Assembly: GCA_964417875.1 (NCBI GenBank)
Contig: CAYQJU010000004.1
Coordinates: 1 to 64,000, forward strand
Length of the DNA: 64,000 bases
Reading direction: 5' to 3'
Source of the DNA: ZC4RG30 sp964417875
GTDB lineage: Bacteria > Pseudomonadota > Gammaproteobacteria > Steroidobacterales > Steroidobacteraceae
Shown piece by piece: positions 1-8,032 of the stretch. The notes beneath the pieces are model-generated. The model was not told the origin of the DNA, ran no database searches, and saw only the letters and a program-made list of their open reading frames with translations. Position 1 is the stretch's first letter. Each line of letters starts with the position of its first letter. The translations under genes were made by a program, and so were the position numbers.

Positions 1-1059
1 ACCTATGCCTCGATCATCTCGACGCTGCGCGACCGCGAGTACGTGGAGATCGAGTCGCGCCGCTTCACCGCCACCGACATCGGCAAGATCGTCAATCGCT
101 TCCTGACCACCTATTTCACGCAATACGTGGAATATGGCTTCACCGCCGGGATGGAAGACGAACTCGACGCCGTGTCGCGCGGCGAGGAGCCGTGGGTCAC
201 GCCGCTGGAGAAGTTCTGGAAGCCCTTCATCGAGAAGGTCGGCAAGATCGAGACCACCGTCAGCCGCGAGGAAGTGGCGATGGCGCGCGAACTGGGCACC
301 GACCCGGCCAGCGGCCGCCCGGTCAGCGTGCGCATGGGACGCTATGGTCCCTTCGTGCAGATGGGCACCAAGGACGACGAGGAGAAGCCCCGCTTCGCCG
401 GCCTGCGCCCCGGCCAGAAGATGGACAACATCACGCTGGACGATGCGCTGGTGCTGTTCCAGCTGCCGCGCAAGCTCGGCGAGACGGCCGATGGCGAACC
501 GATGACCGTGGCGGTGGGACGCTTCGGGCCGTACATCAAGTACGGCAGCAAGTATGTGTCGTTGAAGGAACCGGATGATCCCTATACGGTGACGCGCGAG
601 CGCGCCATCGAGGTCATCGAGGCGAAGAAGGTGGCCGATGCGAATCGCATCATCCAGGACTTCGGCGTCGATGACATCCAGGTGCTGAACGGGCGATATG
701 GCCCGTACATCACCGACAAGCAGCGCAATGCGCGGATTCCGAAGGATCGGGACCCGAAGACGCTGACGCTGGAGGAATGTCGCGCGCTGCTGGCGGCGGC
801 ACCGCAGCGGCCGGCGCGCGGGCGCTTCGGCAAGCGCGGCGCGGCTGCGAAGGTGGCCAAGACGGCGGCGAAATCCGCCAGGGCCAAGGCCAGTGAAACG
901 ACCAGCGATGGCGCACGCCCGGTGAAGGCAAAAGCCAAGGCCAAGGCGCCGGCAAAGAAGGCCAAAGCCAAGGCAAAGGCGAAGGCCAAGTCCACGAAAG
1001 CCGGGGCCACCAAGGCCAAGACCGGCGCCAAGGGCAAGACCGCGGCGGCCACGCCGTAA
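1..1059 (+). CDS. topA: DNA topoisomerase I (type IA), C-terminal part; 5' end outside window
   Basis: This is the last 352 residues of a type IA topoisomerase, which relaxes negative supercoils through a transient 5'-phosphotyrosine break. The frame is open from base 1, so the catalytic core and true start lie upstream of the window. The visible part begins at the end of the core (RFTATDIGKIVNRFL near residue 20) and continues into three topoisomerase C-terminal repeats with the motifs GRYGPFVQMG, GRFGPYIKYG and GRYGPYITDK (about residues 110-245). No four-cysteine zinc fingers are seen, so this is the TOPRIM C-repeat form rather than the E. coli zinc-finger form. The last 75 residues are a low-complexity Lys/Ala tail of KAKAKA type, probably an unstructured DNA-binding tail. 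The identification rests on the repeats and on general length and position. Confidence 0.93.
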   Translation, partial: TYASIISTLRDREYVEIESRRFTATDIGKIVNRFLTTYFTQYVEYGFTAGMEDELDAVSRGEEPWVTPLEKFWKPFIEKVGKIETTVSREEVAMARELGTDPASGRPVSVRMGRYGPFVQMGTKDDEEKPRFAGLRPGQKMDNITLDDALVLFQLPRKLGETADGEPMTVAVGRFGPYIKYGSKYVSLKEPDDPYTVTRERAIEVIEAKKVADANRIIQDFGVDDIQVLNGRYGPYITDKQRNARIPKDRDPKTLTLEECRALLAAAPQRPARGRFGKRGAAAKVAKTAAKSARAKASETTSDGARPVKAKAKAKAPAKKAKAKAKAKAKSTKAGATKAKTGAKGKTAAATP

Positions 1060-1082
1060 CGACTGCGCTGTCCGTCAGTTGT

Positions 1083-1106
1083 CCACGCCGTCTAGCACGG
1101 CGGTGG
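1083..1106. terminator. Inverted repeat between convergent topA and merR-type gene, possible bidirectional terminator
   Basis: A stem of CCACGCCGT pairs with ACGGCGGTGG across a 5-nt loop, with one bulged base. It lies in the 52-bp space between two convergent genes. There is no T-tract on either side, so intrinsic termination is only a possibility. Confidence 0.35.
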
Positions 1107-1111
1107 CAAGG

Positions 1112-1888
1112 TCAGCTCGGCTCCCGGCGCGCATGCGCCTTCATCGCCCGCGCCATATAGCCCGTGAATCCCGGCGCCAGCTGCTCGTAACGGGCCACGA
1201 AATCCGGATGGGCCAGGTACAAATCTGCCAGTCCCGCATAGGCCGCCGGCTCACAAGGCCGGTTCCACATCATCGCCACCCAGGCGCGATGCCGGCGTAT
1301 CAGCGCATCGACCGCAGCGGATTCCACCTCGATGTCGCGACGGCAGGCCTCGGCCAGCGCTTCCTCGATCTGCTGCAACGCGCCCATCGTTGCGGCGCGG
1401 CCCGCCTCATCCAGCTCATTCCAGTGTGCGCGGCCGGCCTCGATCGGACCGCGCATGCCCGGGCCATACCGTTCGATCAGCCAGGCCTCGTACCCGGCCT
1501 GCTTTTCCGCGCTGAAACCCTTGTACAGATCGGCATTGTTCATGGTGCTCTCTCCTCGCAATCCGGCAATGGTCTGGTCGATGGTGTCGATCAGCACTGA
1601 CAGCCGCCCGCGATGCGCCTCGAGTCGTGCGCGATGCTGCAGCAGCACGCCCTCCTGGTCGTCGCTTTCCAGCGCCAGCAGCTCCGCGATCTCCTCCAGC
1701 GGAACGCCCAGTTCGCGGTGGAACAGGATGCGCTGCAGGCGCAGCATCTCGGCACGGCCGTAGTAGCGGTAGCCATTGCTGCCGACGCGTGCCGGCCGCA
1801 GCAGGCCGATCCCGTCGTAGTGGTGCAGCGTGCGCACCGTCACGCCCGAGATGGCCGCCAGCTGCCTGACTGTCAGTTCCTTCTTCAT
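1112..1888 (-). CDS. MerR-family transcriptional activator with TipAS-type ligand-binding domain
   Basis: A 258-residue regulator. The N-terminal 70 residues are a MerR winged helix (LTVRQLAAISGVTVRTLHHYD, then GLLRPARVGSNGYRYY). A coiled dimerisation helix follows (about 75-115), then a C-terminal TipAS-like domain (about 125-250, with GFSAEKQAGYEAWLIERYG) that in relatives binds thiopeptides or other multidrug ligands. The ATG at 1888 is chosen over an upstream GTG at 1909 because the predicted promoter's -10 box ends six bases before this ATG, leaving no room for the longer form. Ligand-activated autoregulation is expected from the promoter architecture. There is no adjacent transporter or other obvious target, so the gene may mainly control itself and distant loci. 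Confidence 0.88.
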   Translation of the reverse strand: MKKELTVRQLAAISGVTVRTLHHYDGIGLLRPARVGSNGYRYYGRAEMLRLQRILFHRELGVPLEEIAELLALESDDQEGVLLQHRARLEAHRGRLSVLIDTIDQTIAGLRGESTMNNADLYKGFSAEKQAGYEAWLIERYGPGMRGPIEAGRAHWNELDEAGRAATMGALQQIEEALAEACRRDIEVESAAVDALIRRHRAWVAMMWNRPCEPAAYAGLADLYLAHPDFVARYEQLAPGFTGYMARAMKAHARREPS

Positions 1889-1894
1889 GCCCCT

Positions 1895-1925
1895 GTTATG
1901 CGCCCTCACGCCACGTGAGGGTCAA
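1895..1925 (-). promoter_or_regulatory. MerR-type promoter/operator with 19-bp spacer
   Basis: Reading the minus strand, -35 TTGACC (1925-1920) and -10 CATAAC (1900-1895) are separated by exactly 19 bp instead of 17. The spacer carries a perfect 8-bp dyad, CCCTCACG / CGTGAGGG, with a 3-bp centre (1903-1921). This is the classic MerR/TipA/BmrR arrangement, in which the activator untwists an overlong spacer. The dyad CCTCACG...CGTGAGG closely resembles tipA-class operators as I remember them. Exactly 6 nt separate the -10 box from the ATG, so the transcript should be leaderless. Confidence 0.88.
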
Positions 1926-2053
1926 CACCCCTGCCGATGGCTTATCGCCGCGCTCCTACGCAAGTTCTGCGCCCGGACCTACGCCGGCATGACTGCACGG
2001 AGAAGGCAACGCGGCAATGATGTTGCCTGTTCACGTACGCACCAGGAAAGAAA

Positions 2054-2365
2054 ATGGGACCGGACCTCATTGGATGGGCGGCCTCCGTCGTCCTGCTGGC
2101 CACGCTTGGCCGGCAGGTCTACTCGCAGTGGAAATCAGGCCAGACCCAGGGCGTGTCGCGCTGGCTGTTCATCGGCCAGGTCACCGCTTCGGTGGGCTTC
2201 ACGCTGTACAGCTGGCTGCTGCAAAACTGGGTGTTCCTGTTCACCAACATCGCCATCCTGCTCACCGCCGTGGCCGGTGAGTGGATCTACCTGCGCAACC
2301 GTCGCCGCGCGCGCCGGTCGCCGGCAGCGGGACGGTCCGGCACACCGGCCATGGATGCCGGCTGA
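2054..2365 (+). CDS. SemiSWEET/PQ-loop-like small membrane protein
   Basis: A 103-residue protein with three predicted membrane helices (about residues 4-20, 36-56 and 59-78) and an Arg-rich cytoplasmic tail. The spacing and the motif GRQVYSQWKSGQTQGVSRW in the first helix and loop match the SemiSWEET/MtN3 half-transporter pattern (sugar uniporters that dimerise). A resemblance to the small LAB_N (lipid-A-disaccharide synthase N-terminal) family is an alternative. The start has a good ribosome-binding site (AGGAAAG directly upstream). It is flanked by a divergent regulator and a convergent alkB, so it probably stands alone. The substrate is unknown. Confidence 0.72.
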   Translation: MGPDLIGWAASVVLLATLGRQVYSQWKSGQTQGVSRWLFIGQVTASVGFTLYSWLLQNWVFLFTNIAILLTAVAGEWIYLRNRRRARRSPAAGRSGTPAMDAG

Positions 2366-2401
2366 AGCCCCGCCGCGCCTGGAAGGTCTTTTGCCGCGAA
2401 C

Positions 2402-3034
2402 TCAACGCGAGCGCCGGGCCCCGGCCGCGACGCGAGCACGGTCCCGCGCGGTGCGCAAGGTGATGGAATAACGCAGCACCTTCGTCGGTGACACCGCGTG
2501 CTGCCAGTCCCAGCGCGCCGCATCGCGAATCAGGTAGGCCGAACGCGACGCCAGATCGATGTGACAGGTGGCCCGCGCTATACCACTGGCCGGCGGATAA
2601 GGACGGAAGCGCATCCGCGCAGTGCCTTTCAGCGAGACGCCCGCCACCAGTTCGAAGTCCGGCACGTCGCGGTGCCAGCCGAGCTGGGTGCCGGGCCGAT
2701 ATTCTGTGACCAGTCCGAAGTCGAAACGCGCAGGCTCCACGCCCGCCCACGCCGCCAGTCGTTCCCGCACCGGATGCAGGAACGCCGGCACTGGATCCGC
2801 CGGATGCAACGACTGGTGCGTGAAGTCATAGCTGCCGCCATAGCTCACGGTGCGCCGCTTCGCAGTCCACTGGTGGTAACGCGACTCGCTCAGGGGCAGC
2901 TGCGCGATGTGCGCGAGCAGGCCGGCTTCCTCTTCGGCGGAAATGAACGCTTCGCGATAGAGGAATCCCGGCGGCAGGTCCGGCTGCGGAGCCACGACCG
3001 AACCGAACAGGTCACGCTGCTCCTCGCGGCTCAT
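2402..3034 (-). CDS. AlkB-family 2-oxoglutarate/Fe(II)-dependent dioxygenase
   Basis: A 210-residue AlkB homologue, predicted to remove N-alkyl lesions such as 1-methyladenine and 3-methylcytosine from nucleic acids by oxidative demethylation. The Fe(II) ligands are visible as the H-x-D of GWHRDVPDF (about residues 118-126) and a distal His in WQHAVSP (about 178). The RYSITLR segment (about 187-193) supplies the 2-oxoglutarate-binding arginines. The YGGSYDFT segment resembles the substrate lid of ALKBH2/3-like proteins. Its ATG overlaps the stop of the upstream exonuclease III gene by 4 bp (ATGA), indicating translational coupling in a repair operon. The C-terminus is Arg-rich. Confidence 0.9.
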   Translation of the reverse strand: MSREEQRDLFGSVVAPQPDLPPGFLYREAFISAEEEAGLLAHIAQLPLSESRYHQWTAKRRTVSYGGSYDFTHQSLHPADPVPAFLHPVRERLAAWAGVEPARFDFGLVTEYRPGTQLGWHRDVPDFELVAGVSLKGTARMRFRPYPPASGIARATCHIDLASRSAYLIRDAARWDWQHAVSPTKVLRYSITLRTARDRARVAAGARRSR

Positions 3035-3939
3035 TTCTTGCGCGCCGCGGCCTTGCGCAGCGCTGGCCTGCCCGGCGCGACACCGCGCGTCGCAGTGCCT
3101 TTCGCAGGCCGGGCTGCAACCTTCCTGCGGCTTCCGCGGCGAGCGACCCCTTCGCCTTCAACACCAGTCATGTCGATTTCAATCCAGGCCGGCGCATGAT
3201 CACTGGCCTTCGGCTCACCCCGTACCCATCGATCGACGCCCGCGGCGCGCAGCCGCGGCGCCAGCATCCTGTTCAGCAGGAGGTGATCGATCCGCAGTCC
3301 CGCATCGCGCTGCCAGTGATTGCGGAAGTAATCCCAGAACGTGAACATGGGCTCCTGCGGATGCAGCGCGCGCAGCGAATCGGTCCAGCCCTGCGACAGC
3401 AGACGCTCATACGCCTCACGGCTCTCCGGCTGCAGCAGCGCGTCGCGACGCCAGGACTTCGGGTTGTAGATGTCGAAGTCCGTGGGCACCACGTTGAAAT
3501 CACCGGCCAACACCACCGGGTGCTCCAGCTCACACAGGCCGCGCGCGTGCCGGATCAGCTTCTCGAACCACGCCAGCTTGTAGTCGAACTTCGGCCCCGG
3601 CTGCGGATTGCCATTGGGCAGGTACAGGCAGGCCACCAGCACGCCATGCACCGCCGCCTCGAGATAACGGCTGTGCGTGTCTTCCTTGTTGCCAGGCAAT
3701 CCACGCCGGATCTCCAGCGGCTGCGCGCCACGTGCGAGGATGGCCACACCATTCCACGACACCTGCCCCTGCCAGATGGCGCCATAACCTGCCTCGCGCA
3801 ACGCCTCCGCCGGAAAGCGGTTGTCCGGTGCCTTCAGTTCCTGCAGGCAGGCGACATCCGGCTTCTCGCGCGCGAGCCACTTCAGCAGCGCGGGCAGCCG
3901 CGAGTTGATGCCGTTGATGTTGAAGGTGGCGATTCTCAC
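3031..3939 (-). CDS. xth: Exodeoxyribonuclease III / AP endonuclease with basic C-terminal tail
   Basis: A member of the exonuclease III (EEP) family, which cleaves at abasic sites and digests duplex DNA 3' to 5'. Conserved elements are ATFNINGINSRL at the N-terminus, the metal ligand in CLQELKAP, the catalytic AGDFNVVPTD, FTFWDYFRNHW, RIDHLLLN and the final SDHAP. The GTG at 3939 is chosen because it begins exactly at the family N-terminus and overlaps the stop of the upstream GIY-YIG gene (GTGA). The protein is 302 residues against about 255-270 usually. The extra ~45 residues are a Lys/Arg/Ala tail (RRGSRRKVAARPAK onward), probably a non-specific DNA tether. Confidence 0.92.
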   Translation of the reverse strand: MRIATFNINGINSRLPALLKWLAREKPDVACLQELKAPDNRFPAEALREAGYGAIWQGQVSWNGVAILARGAQPLEIRRGLPGNKEDTHSRYLEAAVHGVLVACLYLPNGNPQPGPKFDYKLAWFEKLIRHARGLCELEHPVVLAGDFNVVPTDFDIYNPKSWRRDALLQPESREAYERLLSQGWTDSLRALHPQEPMFTFWDYFRNHWQRDAGLRIDHLLLNRMLAPRLRAAGVDRWVRGEPKASDHAPAWIEIDMTGVEGEGVARRGSRRKVAARPAKGTATRGVAPGRPALRKAAARKK

Positions 3940-4418
3940 AGCAGCGGCACCTGGCGCTCGAGGATCTCGCGCTCCACATTGAACAGCTCCTGCCGGCGGT
4001 TCAGGTGCAGATGGATCAGTTCGCGTTCCAGCAGCCGCGCCGCGCGCGCCGTCTGCGTCCACCCGGTTACCAGCATCACCGGCAGCCGGTATTCGTCCCG
4101 ATGCAGCGCGCGGATCCAGTCGTACAGCGGTCGCAGTTCCGGTGCTCCGAACCACCAGGGCATCTCCTCCGGCAACCACAGGCGCGCGGTCCGGATGTGC
4201 TGCAGCAGCCTTCGTTGCGGGGCGCGGGTCTGTCCCACATACCGCACGTCGCGCAGGTCTCGCGGGTCGGAGAGTGTATAGACGGCCACCATCGATTCGG
4301 CCGCGGGCCCGCCGGTCTCATCCAGCAGCAGATCGGGCATGCGCAGCCGCAGCAACCAACCCAGTTGCAGGCGGTCGAGGGGACGCCACTGCATTCCGCT
4401 GGCAGGCTCTTCGCTCAT
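3936..4418 (-). CDS. GIY-YIG domain protein (predicted nuclease)
   Basis: A 160-residue protein with a GIY-YIG-like fold. The core begins at VAVYTLSDP (the GIY position reads VYT), followed by DVRYVGQT (the YIG position) and an RLLQHI helix, all within about residues 28-75. The charged remainder, including LLERELIHLH, could complete the fold with the family's metal-binding Glu, but I cannot assign it firmly. The ATG at 4418 is preferred because the upstream open frame is antisense to csbD. Its stop overlaps the exonuclease III start, and alkB follows with another overlap. This makes it the first gene of a compact unit whose other members repair DNA, and a repair-related endonuclease role is inferred from that. 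Confidence 0.75.
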   Translation of the reverse strand: MSEEPASGMQWRPLDRLQLGWLLRLRMPDLLLDETGGPAAESMVAVYTLSDPRDLRDVRYVGQTRAPQRRLLQHIRTARLWLPEEMPWWFGAPELRPLYDWIRALHRDEYRLPVMLVTGWTQTARAARLLERELIHLHLNRRQELFNVEREILERQVPLL

Positions 4419-4673
4419 CGCGTGCACCTTGCCAGTCTTCGCAGCCGCTGGCGAAGGCTGAATCAGCAGGCACTGCGCCCGCCTAAGCTTCAGGGTCGGC
4501 CACGGCACCTGACGCGGTATCGAATGCCGGGGATTCAAGCTCATCAGCGAATAGCGGCTGCGGTAGGAACCGGACCACATGCGGCGCCGAAGCTTGCCGG
4601 CTGCAGCCAATACACCTGAAGTTGCCCAATGATCACACCCCACGTGTGTGGGAATGAGATCCGGGGAATCGTG

Positions 4674-4871
4674 ATGAACAAGCAACAGGTGAAAGGTTCG
4701 GCGAAGGAAGCGGCCGGCAAGATCCAGCGCAAGGCCGGCACCGCCGCGAGCAGTCGCAAGCACGAGATCAAGGGCGGCGCACGCGAACTGGCCGGCAAGA
4801 CGCAGAAGGCCTACGGCAACGCCAAGGAAGGTGCGCGCAGTCGCGCGCGCGAGCACGCCGGCCGCATGTGA
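4674..4871 (+). CDS. CsbD family stress-response protein
   Basis: A 65-residue, highly charged, helix-forming protein with the CsbD signature MNKQQVKGSAKEAAGKIQ and a second half-repeat (KHEIKGGARELAGKTQKAYG). CsbD proteins are small hydrophilic general-stress proteins of unknown biochemical function. The ATG at 4674 is used because it starts at the family N-terminus and has a GGGGA element upstream. An ATG at 4629 would add 15 non-conserved residues. Topoisomerase IB begins 12 bp after its stop on the same strand, so the two are probably cotranscribed. Confidence 0.88.
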   Translation: MNKQQVKGSAKEAAGKIQRKAGTAASSRKHEIKGGARELAGKTQKAYGNAKEGARSRAREHAGRM

Positions 4872-4883
4872 TCGCGGCGGTCC

Positions 4884-5912
4884 GTGGCGAAACGCACCAC
4901 CCTGCGTTACGTCACGGACCGCACTGCCGGCATCACGCGCCATCGCCGCAAGCTGCGCGATGGCCGCATGCAGTTCAGCTACCGTGATGCAGATGGCCGG
5001 CTGGTCCGGGACGCAGCCACGCTGCAGCGCATCCGCTCACTTGCCATCCCACCCGCATACGAGGAGGTGTGGATCTGCCCGCATCCGCGCGGACACCTGC
5101 AGGCCACCGGCCGCGATGCGCGAGGCCGCAAACAGTACCGCTACCATCCCGACTGGCGCGAGGACCAGGAAACCGGCAAGCATGCCCGCATGCACCACTT
5201 CGGGCGCGCATTGCCGCAGCTGCGGCGCACGCTACGCGCGTTGCTGAAGCTGCCGGGATTGCCGCGCGAGAAAGTCCTCGCGCTGGTGGTGACGCTGATG
5301 GACCGCACCTGTGCACGCGTCGGCAACGACGAATATGCACGCAGCAATGGCAGCTTCGGCCTGACCACCCTGCAGGACCGGCACCTGCGCAACGGGCGGC
5401 ATGGTGCGATGCTGCGGTTCACCGGCAAGGGTGGATTGCTGCACGAGGTGAGCATCGGGGACGCGCGCCTCGCCGCACTGGTGCGCAGATGCCAGCACCT
5501 GCCCGGCCAGCGGCTGTTCCAGTATGTCGACGAACAGGGCCATCGCCGCAGCGTCGATTCCGGCCAGGTGAATGCCTTCCTTCGCGAGCGCATGGGCGAT
5601 GACTTCACGGCCAAGGATTTCCGCACCTGGCATGCCACGCGCCGCGCCTATGAACTGCTGTGCGCAGTGCCGCGGCCGGATCCCTGCACCGATCGCGCCT
5701 GCCGCAAGGCGCTGAACGCCATCGTCTGCCAGGTGGCCGCCCAGCTGCACAACACGCCCGCCGTGTGCCGCAAGTCCTATATCAATCCGGTGGTGCTCGC
5801 CGCCTGGGAGGCCGGCACCGGACCCTTTGCGCCCGGCCGCCGCAGCCGTGGCACCGCGCCGCTGTTGCGCCTGCTGCGGCGGTCCGCGACCATTCCGCCG
5901 AAGCCGAAGCCG
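4884..5912 (+). CDS. DNA topoisomerase IB (poxvirus-like), 3' end interrupted by assembly gap
   Basis: A bacterial type IB topoisomerase, which nicks and reseals duplex DNA through a 3'-phosphotyrosine. Visible landmarks are the N-terminal domain with YRYHPDWRE, then catalytic elements TCARVGNDEYA (Arg), FTGKGG (Lys), DFRTWHATRRAY (Arg) and the tyrosine in CRKSYINP. The start is a GTG just after csbD. The frame runs into the N gap at residue 343. The bases right of the gap repeat the last 55 bases to the left. If those copies are merged the frame ends nine bases later in ...PKPKPKP and a TAG (6074-6076), giving a natural 345-residue protein. The break is therefore most likely an assembly artefact, not a pseudogene. 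Confidence 0.88.
5858..5912 (+). repeat. Left copy of 55-bp sequence flanking the gap
   Basis: The 55 bases before the N run are identical to the 55 bases after it (6013-6067). The end contains a CCGAAG microrepeat. Exact identity at both gap edges indicates overlapping contig ends rather than a biological direct repeat. Confidence 0.9.
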
Positions 5913-6012
5913 NNNNNNNNNNNNNNNNNNNNNNNNNNNNNNNNNNNNNNNNNNNNNNNNNNNNNNNNNNNNNNNNNNNNNNNNNNNNNNNNNNNNNNNN
6001 NNNNNNNNNNNN
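5913..6012. other. Assembly gap of 100 N
   Basis: A run of exactly 100 undetermined bases, the usual placeholder for an unknown gap size. It separates the 3' end of the topoisomerase IB gene from the 3' end of the convergent M20 peptidase gene. Confidence 0.99.
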
Positions 6013-6067
6013 GCCGCTGTTGCGCCTGCTGCGGCGGTCCGCGACCATTCCGCCGAAGCCGAAGCCG
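6013..6067 (+). repeat. Right copy of 55-bp sequence flanking the gap
   Basis: Identical to 5858-5912. It continues with one further CCGAAG-type unit and a TAG that would terminate topoisomerase IB if the two copies are merged. Confidence 0.9.
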
Positions 6068-7578
6068 AAGCCGTAGGCGGCCGTGGTGTCCATTGCACCG
6101 GAACCCTCGAGCAGCGCCCCGTAGAACCGGATCATCCGCTCCAGCGCCTCGATACCCAGCTGTTCGTCCACCCCGTGGATCATCTGCGTCTGCTCCAGTG
6201 TCAGACGCACGGGCTGGAATCGATAGATGTGCTGCGACACTGCCGTCATGCTGCGGCTGTCGGTGGCGGCGATCACCGGCGCTGGCGCCACCGTCACGTC
6301 GAACAGTGAACGCGCGAGACCGGCGATGAACCGGTAACCCTCCGCGTCGATGGGGGACAAGGGCGCAGGATCGCGCGCCTCGCCGATCACCTCCAGCGTG
6401 ACCGGTTGATCCTCCAGCGACTGCCGCAGATGCTGCAGCACCGACTCGACCGTATCGCCTGGCGCGATGCGCAGGTTCAGCGTGGCGCTGGCCTCGGTGG
6501 CCAGGACATTCTCACGTGCCGCGGCGGATAGCATCGTGGGCGCGATCGTGGTCTGCAGCATTGCCGCGCCCTGTGGCGTGGCGCCGAGCTGGCTGACCAG
6601 CAAGCCGCGCAGGAGCCAGGGATTCGCGATCGCCACGCGTGCCGCCAGCGGGGCACCGGGCGCGAGGGCTTCGAGCATGGCCCGGGTGGCGCCGTCATAG
6701 CGACGCGGGAAAGGTCGCGCCAGCACGACGTCGAGCGCCTGCGCCAGCATCGCCACGGCAGTCCGTTCCGGTGGCGCCGAGGCATGTCCGCCATCGGCGC
6801 GCGCCGTGATGCGCACCGTCGCATAGCCTTTCTCCGTGATGCCGACCAGCGCGACGGCGCCGCCGGTCACCGGATGATCGGCCACCACGATCGAACCCTC
6901 ATCGAGCACGAACTGCGCCTGCACTCCCCGCCCTGCCAGCAGGCGCGCGGCCTCCGCGGCGCCACTGCCGCGCGTCTCCTCGTCGTGTCCGAACACGAAG
7001 AACACCGTGCGCGCCGGCTGGCGGCCGGCCCCGACCAGGGCCTCCGCCGCTTCGAGCATCGCCACCAGCGAACCCTTGTTGTCGATGGCACCGCGGCCGA
7101 AGATCGCCGCATCGGTGACCGTGCCGGAGAACGGCGGATGCGTCCAGCGGTCGGGCGATCCAGCAGGCACCACATCCTGGTGCGCCATCAGGATGATGGG
7201 CGCCAGCGAGAGGTCGCGGCCCGGCCATTCATACAACAGCGTGCCGGCACCGAGGGTCTGGCGCATCGCCTGCGCGTGAATCGCGGGATAGGTCTGCGCC
7301 AGCCACTCGTGGAACCGCGCCAGCCCGGCTGTGCCGGCCTGCGGCTCATCGTGCGAACCAATGGTCTGGAAGCGGATGGCCTCACCCAGGTGACGCGCAG
7401 CCTGCGGCAGGTCGAAGGCCAGCGGCGCCACCGGCACCGGCTCCACGGACGGATGACGACCCGCCACTGCCGTCCGCCACGCCGCCACCGCGACGAGCAC
7501 GACGATCAGCAGCGCGAGGGCGGCCAGCGTGGTCCGCCACGTCTTCCCTGTGTGCTGCGCAAGCGCGCTGCCGTGCAT
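6013..7578 (-). CDS. M20 family metallopeptidase (carboxypeptidase S/PM20D1-like), 3' end at assembly gap
   Basis: A membrane-anchored or exported M20 di-zinc peptidase or amidohydrolase. There is one N-terminal hydrophobic helix (about residues 15-34). Zinc and catalytic motifs are LMAHQDVVPAG, FGRGAIDNKGS, FGHDEETRGSGA and the dimerisation-domain GGHASAPPERT. The final zinc His is in MIHGVDEQLG. The ATG at 7578 has an upstream GAGGCGG and is preferred over a TTG at 7599. The family-like sequence stops around RMIRFYGALLEG. The frame has no stop before the gap, and if the gap is collapsed it runs a further 26 codons to a TAG at 5779-5777, antisense to the topoisomerase gene. That tail (GFGFGFGG onward) is non-conserved and may differ from the real terminus. 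Confidence 0.87.
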
Positions 7579-7656
7579 GGCCGCCTCTTCGCCTGTCAAG
7601 GGCCCCGGGCGGGGCCGCGACTATGATAGCCATCCCCTTGCCACAGGAGCCGCCGC

Positions 7657-8013
7657 ATGCGCGAACTGATCGATCTGGAGGAACAGGGATGGCGCGCGCT
7701 GTCGAGCAACGCCGATGCCGCGCGCGATTTTTATGGACGCATGCTGCTCGAGGACGCCGTCATGGTGTTCCCGGGTCGCATGCGCATCAGGGGGCGCGAA
7801 GCCATCCTGGCCTCACTGGCCGCACAACCATGGGAGTCCTTCCGGATCACGCACGCGGATACCGTGTCGCTGACCACCGATGTCGCGACCCTGGTTTATG
7901 AAGTGGTGGCGCAGCGCGCCGGCAACGCGCCGTATTCAGCCCTGGTCAGCAGCACCTATGTGCGCAGTTCGAGGCGCTGGCGACTCGCGTTTCACCAGCA
8001 GACGCCGGGCTGA
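7657..8013 (+). CDS. SnoaL/NTF2-like (DUF4440-type) protein
   Basis: A 118-residue single-domain protein of the NTF2-like cone fold. Signs are the helical start MRELIDLEEQGWRALSSN, the strand-loop MVFPGRMRIRGREAI typical of DUF4440/SnoaL ligand pockets, and a terminal strand with RSSRRWRLAFHQQTP. Such proteins serve as small isomerases, hydrolases or binding domains, and the specific role cannot be read here. A TATGAT hexamer (7622-7627) could be its -10 element. CAGGAG before the ATG is a good ribosome-binding site. It diverges from the M20 peptidase and converges on the SMP-30 gene. Confidence 0.8.
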   Translation: MRELIDLEEQGWRALSSNADAARDFYGRMLLEDAVMVFPGRMRIRGREAILASLAAQPWESFRITHADTVSLTTDVATLVYEVVAQRAGNAPYSALVSSTYVRSSRRWRLAFHQQTPG

Positions 8014-8032
8014 GAGTCTTCGCCCCGCTGCG

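Noticed and set aside
4419..4943. N-terminal extension of the GIY-YIG frame to 4943
   Set aside because: It is antisense to csbD and the start of topoisomerase IB, and the translated part is not homologous. The family-like sequence begins after 4418.
5858..6067. Biological 55-bp direct repeat or transposon footprint
   Set aside because: Exact identity right up to both edges of a 100-N placeholder is better explained by contig overlap. No transposase or inverted termini are present.
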